Source: Sporosarcina luteola (GTDB lineage: Bacteria > Bacillota > Bacilli > Bacillales_A > Planococcaceae). Taken from it: a stretch of DNA of 64,000 nt. This document shows, piece after piece, positions 57,218 through 64,000 of the stretch. The number at the start of each line of letters is the position of its first letter. Position 1 is the first letter of the stretch. The stretch is taken from positions 372,001 through 436,000 of the forward strand of contig JACHLS010000003.1 of the NCBI GenBank assembly GCA_014204635.1, written 5' to 3'. Under the pieces are notes generated by a model. That model had not been told where the DNA came from and did no database searches. It was given only the letters and a program-made list of their open reading frames with translations. The translations under genes were made by a program, and so were the position numbers.

Positions 57218-57256
57218 AGGTACTACCTCCCCGCAATAACAAGTACCTAAATTATC

Positions 57257-57262
57257 ATTATA
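57257..57262 (-). promoter_or_regulatory. -10 box for the Spo0E-like/MoxR operon
   Basis: Minus-strand TATAAT (preceded by TG one base upstream, extended -10 character) 40 bases before the TTG start; no strong -35 box, consistent with activation. Confidence 0.45.
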
Positions 57263-57296
57263 CATGAAATAAATAGAAAAGTAATAAAAATAGTTA

Positions 57297-57316
57297 GACA
57301 AAATGCGACAAAATGC
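57297..57316. promoter_or_regulatory. Tandem 10-bp repeat, possible Spo0A boxes
   Basis: GACAAAATGC twice in direct succession (minus strand GCATTTTGTC twice). Each TTTTGTC core resembles the Spo0A box (TTTGTCRAA) and the two are one helical turn apart, centred about 55 bases upstream of the predicted start point of the Spo0E-like gene. Confidence 0.4.
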
Positions 57317-57431
57317 TCTCTCTCTAGGGGTCTGTATGTATATGTAAAATGATTTCCTTATAAAATGCTTTACGTTTCGTGAATTTTAAGGCAAACTATA
57401 AAAGAATTCGAGCCACAAGGAGTTGGATTTT

Positions 57432-57611
57432 ATGAAGATAGCAGAAGTAGGCAATATTATAGAGTTCAAAGATGGCCTGCAAGGAATCGTGGAGAAAGTG
57501 AACGAAAACTCAGTTATCGTCGACCTTACATTCATGGAAAACTTCAATGATTTAGGGTTGGAAGAAAAAACTGTAGTAAATCATAAGAGATACACGATTC
57601 TTCATGGCTAA
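57432..57611 (+). CDS. ykvS: YkvS family protein (DUF2187)
   Basis: 59 residues. KIAEVGNIIEFKDGLQGIVEKVNENSVIVDLTFMEN matches DUF2187/YkvS, a small SH3-like barrel protein; function unknown. AAGGAG nine bases before ATG 57432. Divergent from the Spo0E-like gene. Confidence 0.88.
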   Translation: MKIAEVGNIIEFKDGLQGIVEKVNENSVIVDLTFMENFNDLGLEEKTVVNHKRYTILHG

Positions 57612-57668
57612 AACAACGAAACATTTTCGTTTGTTTTACGTCCAATTAATCATTAGGAGGGATTTTCT

Positions 57669-58286
57669 ATGAAACTCAATTGGAAAATGATATCTACCGG
57701 TATGGCAGCTGCATTATTTCTGACTGCATGTGGAACTGACAAGGACAGCCCAAAACCGGAAGAGGGTACGTCGGCTCCTGATCAAGTGGTGACAGAGACA
57801 GGGTCGGAAGAAAACGGCAACAATGCCTCTGAGGTAGGCCAAAATGACAATGTGTCAGACGGCGCAGAGTCTATGAGTAGTGACGAACAAAACTATACGA
57901 TGCAAGTCTTGCCTGGATTCACATTGACAGCTGAGGAGCCAGGACGGGATGTTTTGTATTCTGATAAAAATTCCGAGGCGTTCATGCGGATCGAAACAAA
58001 AGAGAATGAAGGAGAAAATTACGATGATTGGGTAGCGAATGTCCAAGAACTCGTAAAAGCATCAACAGATGAAGATGTTCAAAACGTTACGGATGCATCT
58101 CTTTTACCTTCCGGAGAAGGGATTGAAAATGCTGTAGCTTTTAATTCCAAAACAGATGATGTCTCAACAACCGGTATCGTATTTGTGAAAGGCGACCTAC
58201 TTGTGAGACTGACAATTTTCGACACACCAGAAGAAGAACTAGGAAAAGATTTTATTAAGATGGGTGAAACAATTCAAGCCAAATAA
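57669..58286 (+). CDS. Lipoprotein of unknown function
   Basis: 205 residues. Signal peptide with lipobox FLTAC (Cys about 21), an acidic, low-complexity linker of about 55 residues (Glu/Asp/Ser/Asn-rich), then a compact domain of about 130 residues (YTMQVLPGFTLTAEEPGRDV, AFMRIETKENEGENYDDW). AGGAGG precedes ATG 57669. No family identified; surface-anchored. Confidence 0.8.
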   Translation: MKLNWKMISTGMAAALFLTACGTDKDSPKPEEGTSAPDQVVTETGSEENGNNASEVGQNDNVSDGAESMSSDEQNYTMQVLPGFTLTAEEPGRDVLYSDKNSEAFMRIETKENEGENYDDWVANVQELVKASTDEDVQNVTDASLLPSGEGIENAVAFNSKTDDVSTTGIVFVKGDLLVRLTIFDTPEEELGKDFIKMGETIQAK

Positions 58287-58292
58287 CTAAAA

Positions 58293-58338
58293 GGAGCTCT
58301 GTCAAACGTGATGACATCATCACATTTGACAGAGCTCC
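58293..58338. terminator. Bidirectional terminator
   Basis: Very long stem GGAGCTCTGTCAAACGTGATGA with TCACATTTGACAGAGCTCC (few mismatches), between the converging lipoprotein and MarR genes. Confidence 0.88.
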
Positions 58339-58352
58339 TCTATATTATCCAA

Positions 58353-58811
58353 TCATGAGGACAAATCCTTGATCGACAGTCCTAACTTCCGTAGGAGTTG
58401 AATCGCCTGCTCCTGTTCTTCGGAAGTTAACCCAGACATAATGGATTGGATGTTCTTCTCGTGAGACGGGAAAATAGAATGGATCAATTCTTTGCCTTCA
58501 TCTGTAATTGACATAAAGGTGACCCGTTTATCCTCTTCACAAAAAACCCGTTGCAACAATCCTTTTTTCTCAAGTTTATCCACCACATATGTCATCGATC
58601 CACTGCGAAGAAGTATCTTTTGACCTATTTTTTGGATCGGTTGCCTTCCTCTGTGGTACAGCAATTCCAATACCGCAAATTCGGTCGGATTCAATCCATA
58701 TGTTTCGATTAATCTGTTGGCCTCTTCCGAAATGACCTTGCTCGCCCGGCTGAGGACAATGAACAATTTCAACGACCGTTCAATCTCTTCTCTGTCCAAT
58801 TCCAAATCCAC
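58353..58811 (-). CDS. ykvE: MarR-family regulator (YkvE-like)
   Basis: 152 residues. Winged helix NPTEFAVLELLYHRGRQPIQKIGQKILLRSGSMTYVVDKLEKKGLLQR and wing EEDKRVTFMSITDEGK. Next to a sensor kinase, as ykvE is next to kinD in B. subtilis. GTG 58811 abuts AGAGG; TTG 58805 is better spaced. Ligand and targets unknown. Confidence 0.88.
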   Translation of the reverse strand: MDLELDREEIERSLKLFIVLSRASKVISEEANRLIETYGLNPTEFAVLELLYHRGRQPIQKIGQKILLRSGSMTYVVDKLEKKGLLQRVFCEEDKRVTFMSITDEGKELIHSIFPSHEKNIQSIMSGLTSEEQEQAIQLLRKLGLSIKDLSS

Positions 58812-58876
58812 CCTCTACTTCTACACCTAGTTGCTATTATTATACCGATTGTTTTGGGCAATTGTCAAAGTTATCC

Positions 58877-60310
58877 TTACGAAACAACTGTTTGCTTAAT
58901 ACTCTCCAACTCAATCGCAACATTTGCAGCCCGAGGAAATTTCAAAAGGAATTTAGTTCCCCTGCCAACCTCGCTTTCGACAGAGATTGTTCCCCCATGC
59001 TCTTCCACTGTTTTTAGAACAAATGGCAAACCAAGACCTGTTCCGCCTGATTTGGAACTGAAAAACGGCATAAATACTTGGTTGACTTGTTGCAATGTCA
59101 TCCCTTTCCCTGTATCCCCAATGGTTAGGATCAATTGACCGTCCACCTCATCACTGGAAATGGTAAGCGTTCCACCCTCAGTCATCGCTTCAAAAGCATT
59201 CTTGCAAAGGTTTAATATCACTTGCTTCAATTTATCGACATCCCCGTAAACAAAAGGCGTCGAACACAACTTCCTGTCCTGAACGATGTGGATATTATCA
59301 AGCAACGCTTTCGGCTCGAGAACGGATATCATGTCTTCTATCAGATGATCCAGTGAGAAGGTGCTCTTTTTTCGGTTCACAGGCTTTGAAAGCACTAACA
59401 TCTCACTCAATATCGATTCCATTCTTTTAATCTCATCTTCAATGACAGAAATATACCGCAGCGACTCTTCAGTAGCCGTGGCGCTGAGCAATTGTGTAAA
59501 CCCTTTCAACGTCGTCATAGGGTTGCGGATTTCGTGTGCTATGCTTGCTGCTAATTGGCCCACTGCAGATAATGTGCCGGAATGCGCTAATTTTTCCTCT
59601 AGTTCCTCCCTCTCTGTATAATCCATGATTTGGATGATGAACATATTAGTATCTTTCTCATACGAAAATGTAATATGATAATATCTTGTGTCCCCTGCTC
59701 CCCGCTCAAAACGTTTGTTCAACTCGGAAAGGCCTTTTGTTTTAGCTACCGCCATATGGTCAACTATATCTTTGGCCGTCATTTCAGGAAATAACTTTTC
59801 TAACTCTGTAATCTGACGGCCTTTTAATATATCCTTGCCAAAATTGAATAATTCTTGGCTTCGTTCGTTCACGTCACAAATCTTACCTTGTTCGTCGACC
59901 AACATCATAAAGCTATGGGCAAAACGAAAGGCATTGTAGTATGATTTAATAGACATACTGGTCAGTTTTCTTGGCAATTCGAAGATGACACCAATTTTTC
60001 GGAAAGCATGCAAATAGAATAAGTGGGCATCCACACTTAAAGAATCATTCATATACGTGACATTAATTGGCAATATTGCCAATTGCATTTGTCCAGAATC
60101 GAGCGACCGTTCCGTAAATGAATGCCAATCCCGAATGGAGGTCGTATCAATGAAGTCTTCAATGGAACGAAATTGTTCACATTGGAAGTAAACCCTGAAT
60201 GGTTCATTCATTTCATAGATCGACCCATCCATTTCTAGGATGATGCCTGGTCTACACCGATCATTCAGTATAAAAGAAAAGTTTTCTAAGACATTGTTAT
60301 CGTTTTCCAA
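58877..60310 (-). CDS. PAS-sensor histidine kinase, sporulation type
   Basis: 477 residues, no membrane helix. Two PAS-like regions (about 15-110 and 125-245, the second FMMLVDEQGKICDVNERSQELF), H-box SIAHEIRNPMTTLKGFTQLL, N-box NLCKNAFEAM, G1 GDTGKGMT, G2 SGGTGLGLPFV. The H-box is that of KinA-E, which feed phosphate to Spo0F/Spo0A. No response regulator gene adjoins, so it is an orphan kinase. TTG 60310 follows GGGAGG. Its place beside ykvE is that of kinD, but KinD is membrane-bound, so it is a different architecture. Confidence 0.9.
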   Translation of the reverse strand: MENDNNVLENFSFILNDRCRPGIILEMDGSIYEMNEPFRVYFQCEQFRSIEDFIDTTSIRDWHSFTERSLDSGQMQLAILPINVTYMNDSLSVDAHLFYLHAFRKIGVIFELPRKLTSMSIKSYYNAFRFAHSFMMLVDEQGKICDVNERSQELFNFGKDILKGRQITELEKLFPEMTAKDIVDHMAVAKTKGLSELNKRFERGAGDTRYYHITFSYEKDTNMFIIQIMDYTEREELEEKLAHSGTLSAVGQLAASIAHEIRNPMTTLKGFTQLLSATATEESLRYISVIEDEIKRMESILSEMLVLSKPVNRKKSTFSLDHLIEDMISVLEPKALLDNIHIVQDRKLCSTPFVYGDVDKLKQVILNLCKNAFEAMTEGGTLTISSDEVDGQLILTIGDTGKGMTLQQVNQVFMPFFSSKSGGTGLGLPFVLKTVEEHGGTISVESEVGRGTKFLLKFPRAANVAIELESIKQTVVS

Positions 60311-60477
60311 GTTGATACCTCCCGTATGCCCTCTACAAACCGTATGAAAAATAGCGAGAAATTATTCATGGTACACAATGATAGCCTTATTTCAGATTAT
60401 TCCATATTATTTTGCGCATTAAAATAGTGCTAAATAAGCATATTAATTATTAATTTTTCAAAACAAAGGAGAAAGAC

Positions 60478-62232
60478 ATGAGTATTTTACTAACCACGTT
60501 AAATGCCAAGTACATACATACCAACCTGGCCATTCGTTATTTAAAAGCGTTTGCGGCGCCGGAATATGAACCAATTCTAGCTGAGTACACCATTAAGGAT
60601 CCCACAATGAATATTGTATCAGATATTTATCAAAAAAAACCAAGTATTGTTGGTTTCAGCTTATATATTTGGAACATTGAAGAATCAATCAAAGTCATTC
60701 GGATTTTGAAAACGATCGATCCGAGCATTATCATTGTGGCGGGTGGACCTGAAGTTACCTACGATTATGACACTTGGCTCTTACAAGTTCCTGAAATAGA
60801 CGTCATCGCCATAGGTGAGGGAGAACGAACATTTAAACAGATATGCGACTGGCATGCCGGAAAAATTCCTCTGGAGCAAGTACAAGGGGTAGCATATATG
60901 GTAGATGGTAAATTGAAAGTCACAACACCGGGACCTAAGTTGGATCTGCGAGACATTCCCTCGCCTTTCCGGTTTCAAGAAGATCTCCCTAACTTGCCTA
61001 CTCGTGTGACGTATCTTGAAACGAGCCGTGGCTGCCCTTTTTCATGTCAATTCTGCCTTTCCTCTATCGAAGTCGGCGTCAGATACTTTAATCGGGAGGC
61101 AATTAAAGAAGATATTCGATTTTTGATGGATCATGGCGCCAGAACGATAAAATTTGTCGACAGGACATTCAACATCAGCAGGAGCTATGCGATGGAAATG
61201 TTTCAATTTCTCATTGAAGAACATCGTCCGGGAACTGTTTTCCAATTCGAGATCACCGGTGATATCATGCGGCCTGAGGTCATCGAGTTTTTAAATACCA
61301 ATGCCCCTGCCGGACTGTTCCGTTTTGAGATTGGCGTGCAATCGACAAATGACGCAACAAATGAACTTGTCAAACGCAGACAGAATTTCGAAAAGCTGAC
61401 GCGAACGGTACGGATGGTGAAAAACGGAGGAAAAATTGCCCAACACCTGGATTTGATAGCCGGTTTGCCTGAAGAGAACTACGACTCTTTCCGGAAAACA
61501 TTCAATGACGTTTTCGCTCTGCGTCCTGAAGAGCTTCAGCTAGGATTCTTAAAGCTCCTCCGCGGCACCGGCCTTCGGGTTCAGGCACAAGAGTACGGCT
61601 ACACATATGTTGATACAGCGCCATATGAAATTCTCTCCAACAACGTATTGTCATTCGAGGAGATTATTAAGATCAAACAGACGGAAGATGTTTTGGAGAA
61701 ATATTGGAATGATCAACGGCTTCCTAGGACTGTTGAATATCTTGTCTCTCAAGTTTTCGATACGCCTTTTGATTTCTTCCAGCAGTTTGGTACGTTCTGG
61801 GAAGAAAGAGGCTGGTCTAGAATCGGACATCAACTACAAGATTTATTTATCCGCCTGGATGCCTTCCTGCGAGCTGATGGGAGGGCAGACATGAGGATTG
61901 TGGCAAGTTTGATGAAGATGGATTATTTGGCGCATCATAAATTTCAACCGCGTAAAATATGGTGGGAAGATGCTCTGCCTAAACAAGTTCTCCTCGCACT
62001 TGAGGAGCGTTTGCTGAAAGAACTTCCGTTTCTCGAGGGGTTAAACGACATGGATCATATGACTTCCCGTACTTTACGTAAACAAACTTTCATGACAAAG
62101 ACGTCTATCGATCCATCCTCTTTGGACGCAGGCCAATACGAAGTAAGGAATGGATATCTCATATCAGTCTTTCATCATGACAAAGAGCCTTCTTTCCTGT
62201 TCCTGGATGATGGCGCACTCGCTTTTGCATAA
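60478..62232 (+). CDS. B12-binding radical SAM protein (DUF4080)
   Basis: 584 residues. N-terminal cobalamin-binding-like Rossmann domain (STLNAKYIHTNLAIRYLKA-type start, GGPEVTYDYD), radical SAM barrel with GCPFSCQFCLSS (CxxxCxxC for the 4Fe-4S cluster), and a C-terminal DUF4080-like region of about 200 residues. Substrate unknown; relatives methylate or rearrange unactivated carbons. GGAGA upstream of ATG 60478. Monocistronic, divergent from the kinase. Confidence 0.9.
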   Translation: MSILLTTLNAKYIHTNLAIRYLKAFAAPEYEPILAEYTIKDPTMNIVSDIYQKKPSIVGFSLYIWNIEESIKVIRILKTIDPSIIIVAGGPEVTYDYDTWLLQVPEIDVIAIGEGERTFKQICDWHAGKIPLEQVQGVAYMVDGKLKVTTPGPKLDLRDIPSPFRFQEDLPNLPTRVTYLETSRGCPFSCQFCLSSIEVGVRYFNREAIKEDIRFLMDHGARTIKFVDRTFNISRSYAMEMFQFLIEEHRPGTVFQFEITGDIMRPEVIEFLNTNAPAGLFRFEIGVQSTNDATNELVKRRQNFEKLTRTVRMVKNGGKIAQHLDLIAGLPEENYDSFRKTFNDVFALRPEELQLGFLKLLRGTGLRVQAQEYGYTYVDTAPYEILSNNVLSFEEIIKIKQTEDVLEKYWNDQRLPRTVEYLVSQVFDTPFDFFQQFGTFWEERGWSRIGHQLQDLFIRLDAFLRADGRADMRIVASLMKMDYLAHHKFQPRKIWWEDALPKQVLLALEERLLKELPFLEGLNDMDHMTSRTLRKQTFMTKTSIDPSSLDAGQYEVRNGYLISVFHHDKEPSFLFLDDGALAFA

Positions 62233-62235
62233 TGA

Positions 62236-62273
62236 AAAACGGCACCCGATTAAAACTAGTCGGATGCCGTTTT
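62236..62273. terminator. Bidirectional terminator, radical SAM gene and ktrD
   Basis: AAAACGGCA-CCCGA pairs with TCGGA-TGCCGTTTT; T-runs on both strands. Confidence 0.88.
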
Positions 62274-62289
62274 CCTTTTCAAAAAGAAG

Positions 62290-63645
62290 TTATCCGATAA
62301 TGACGCGTTCCTTTGGATAATGATAAGTTGTCTTGTTCGTTTTTCCGCCTAATGTATACAGGAATGAAATGAGCCCCACTCGTCCAATAAACATTAAGAT
62401 CATAATAATGACTTTCCCTATAATCGATAAATCCGCTGTAATTCCAAGTGACATGCCGCAAGTACCAAATGCCGATGATATTTCGAACAGCAACGCGACG
62501 ACCGGAACACCCGGCTCTGTTAACAATAAGATCAATAATGCAGTCATGACCATCATGGAGGCCAATAAAATGACCGCATAGGAACGAAAGACGTCAATCA
62601 GTTTAATTTGTCGTTTAAAAATATGAATGACGTCATTGCCTCGAGCAAAGTTAATAAGGAACAGAATGGCAATTGCGAATGTCGTCGTCCGAATTCCTCC
62701 ACCCACCGAACTAGGAGAAGCACCAATAAACATGAGAGAGCTGATAAAAATATCGGTAGCTTCACTGAATTGCGTGATGTCATACGTGGTGAGACCGGCA
62801 GATCTTGAAGACACCGAATGGAACAAGGCAGTGAATATCCTCTCATGCCACGCCATCCCCTTGAAAGAATGGAATGACTCCAGTATGAAAATCATCACGG
62901 CTCCCCAAACGAGAAGCAAACCAAATGTCGCAGTTGTAATTTTCGTGAACAAGGAGAATCGGAAGTGAGGCACTTTGCGTGAAAAGAAACCTTTCACTTC
63001 AATTAAGACCGGAAATCCAATTGCCCCTGCGATGATAAGAATCATCACAACAGACTGAATGAAATAGTCATTGAAATATGGCAGCAACGAGGCCTGCGTA
63101 ATATCAAAACCGGCATTTGTTGTAGCTGAAACTGACATGAACATGCCATGCAGGAATGCTGACGAAGCCGTGTCATAATACTTTAACAAGTACAATGACA
63201 AGATGATTCCGCCAATCAATTCGATTAAAAAAATGATGACTACAATTTGCCTGATCAACTGTACGACCCCTGCTAAGGAGTATTGGTTATGGTCCACCAT
63301 TATCAATTGCCGCTCCCGCAACCCGATTCGTTTTCGGACCATCAACCAAAAGAAGGTGCCGATTGACATGATGCCTATCCCGCCAATCTGTAGCACAATG
63401 ATTAACATGCATAATCCGAACACCGAATAGGTCGCCCCTATATTAATTGGAGACAAGCCCGTCACGCTGACAGCACTGACTGCCGTGAATAAACTGTCAA
63501 TAAAGGAAACATGAACGCCGGGTTTGTAAACACCAGGCAAATTCAATAAAACAAACGAAAAGGCGATTGCTAAAAAATAATAAAATACAATGACTTGTGC
63601 GGGAGTGAACCTATATAAACTTTCACGTGTAAATTTCATAGACAT
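62290..63645 (-). CDS. ktrD: KtrD, potassium channel subunit
   Basis: 451 residues. TrkH/TrkG/KtrB family: four MPM repeats with selectivity-filter glycines (AVSVTGLSP, SATTNAGFD, SRSAGLTT, SAFGTCGMSLG) and IGASPSSVGGGIRTTT before the third repeat end. Forms the membrane pore regulated by KtrC (23461-24120). AAAGGAA lies just before ATG 63645; in-frame GTG codons occur up to 63663. Confidence 0.93.
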   Translation of the reverse strand: MSMKFTRESLYRFTPAQVIVFYYFLAIAFSFVLLNLPGVYKPGVHVSFIDSLFTAVSAVSVTGLSPINIGATYSVFGLCMLIIVLQIGGIGIMSIGTFFWLMVRKRIGLRERQLIMVDHNQYSLAGVVQLIRQIVVIIFLIELIGGIILSLYLLKYYDTASSAFLHGMFMSVSATTNAGFDITQASLLPYFNDYFIQSVVMILIIAGAIGFPVLIEVKGFFSRKVPHFRFSLFTKITTATFGLLLVWGAVMIFILESFHSFKGMAWHERIFTALFHSVSSRSAGLTTYDITQFSEATDIFISSLMFIGASPSSVGGGIRTTTFAIAILFLINFARGNDVIHIFKRQIKLIDVFRSYAVILLASMMVMTALLILLLTEPGVPVVALLFEISSAFGTCGMSLGITADLSIIGKVIIMILMFIGRVGLISFLYTLGGKTNKTTYHYPKERVIIG

Positions 63646-63732
63646 CGAGTTCCTTTCCACCACTTGGAGAGATTCATCTTCCCATTTTAGTTAATTTCCC
63701 AAGAAAAATAAAGGAAACATGAAAAAAATAAA

Positions 63733-63760
63733 CCGGTGACTCTGATGATAGAGTCACCGG
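63733..63760 (-). terminator. Terminator of the terC-family gene
   Basis: Stem CCGGTGACTCT with AGAGTCACCGG, T-rich (TTTATTTTTTTC) on the minus strand. Confidence 0.9.
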
Positions 63761-63772
63761 ATCTTTTTCATC

Positions 63773-64000
63773 CTATGCTTTTTTACGGTTTTTTGTTATG
63801 GCTGACACATAGCCTCCGATTGCGATTGCCGCCAGGACAATCCAAAACGTCGTTTTCCATAGTGCTGAATGAGGAAATGCCTCATCAATTATTTGCAGCT
63901 TATGGTGTGCCAATGTTAGGACTACCAGCTTAACACCTACCCATCCAACGATGAGAAATGCAGCTGTCTCCAATGATGGATATTTTTCCAGAAGGACAAC
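63773..64000 (-). CDS. TerC-family membrane protein (N-terminal part beyond window)
   Basis: The frame is open to the right edge, so only the last 75 codons are seen: EKYPSLETAAFLIVGWVGVKL, a loop, and ALWKTTFWIVLAAIAIGGYV with a basic tail. This is the C-terminal end typical of TerC/YkoY/YceF proteins, implicated in metal (Mn2+) export and tellurite resistance. ykoY lies near ktrD in B. subtilis. Confidence 0.82.
   Translation of the reverse strand, partial: VVLLEKYPSLETAAFLIVGWVGVKLVVLTLAHHKLQIIDEAFPHSALWKTTFWIVLAAIAIGGYVSAITKNRKKA

Noticed and set aside
57218..57301. 28-codon extension of the Spo0E-like protein
   Set aside because: It would start inside the promoter region without SD; TTG 57217 has a strong SD and gives the normal family length.

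Overview
The window is a piece of a low-to-moderate GC Bacillota chromosome, most likely an endospore-forming member of the Bacillales (family Planococcaceae, Sporosarcina-like, is my best guess). The basis is protein sequence and gene order: ftsW-pyc, ylaN, ylaL, ylaI, ylaH, typA, ylaF, suhB (yktC), yktB, yktA, pdhABCD, ykyA, def, rpoY-rnjA, ktrC, ykuUV, cbpB (darB), fadH, ykyB, ykwC, ykvS, ykvE-kinase, ktrD and a terC-family gene follow, in inverse and compacted form, the ykr/ykv/yku/ykq/ykt/yla segment of Bacillus subtilis. No tRNA, rRNA, CRISPR array or prophage was recognised. TTG and GTG start codons behind strong Shine-Dalgarno (SD) sequences are common.

Layout. (1) 1-25.5 kb is a core block: pyruvate carboxylase (cut by the left edge), the cell-division polymerase FtsW, YlaN, small yla genes, TypA, an inositol-phosphatase-family enzyme, the complete pyruvate dehydrogenase operon with a good sigma-A promoter, peptide deformylase, RNA polymerase epsilon and RNase J1, KtrC and a peroxiredoxin/thioredoxin pair. 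It is interrupted by an intact group II intron (5810-7697) inserted directly behind a bidirectional terminator, and it contains a tiny transcription unit (21231-21387) for a very basic peptide. (2) 25.7-33.3 kb is accessory: a divergent CorA-like membrane protein, an XRE-cupin regulator with a potABCD polyamine importer, and an MFS exporter. (3) 33.3-45.3 kb is one long leftward operon of eight genes: large exported protein, ABC ATPase, ABC permease, membrane protein with a long Gly-Gln repeat, MoxR AAA+ ATPase, DUF58 protein, and two membrane vWA proteins. This MoxR/vWA/ABC assembly is the best candidate for a little-described system. (4) 45.4-53.5 kb has a LysR-MFS pair, c-di-AMP sensor CbpB/DarB, FadH with a FadR-like operator, a PAS-GGDEF-EAL protein, YkyB and a beta-hydroxyacid dehydrogenase. 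(5) 53.7-57.2 kb is a second, smaller MoxR-DUF58-DUF4129 operon preceded by a Spo0E-like gene. (6) 57.4-64 kb has YkvS, a lipoprotein, a MarR regulator, a sporulation-type histidine kinase, a B12-binding radical SAM protein, KtrD and the end of a TerC-family gene.

Functional links: Pyc and PDH split pyruvate flux. CbpB/DarB, reported elsewhere to bind c-di-AMP and to contact pyruvate carboxylase, lies with both halves of a KtrCD potassium channel. Spo0E-like phosphatase and the Kin-type kinase point to phosphorelay control of sporulation. Two parallel MoxR/DUF58 systems suggest paralogous chaperone-like machines acting at the membrane. All functions are inferred from sequence only; no search was run.
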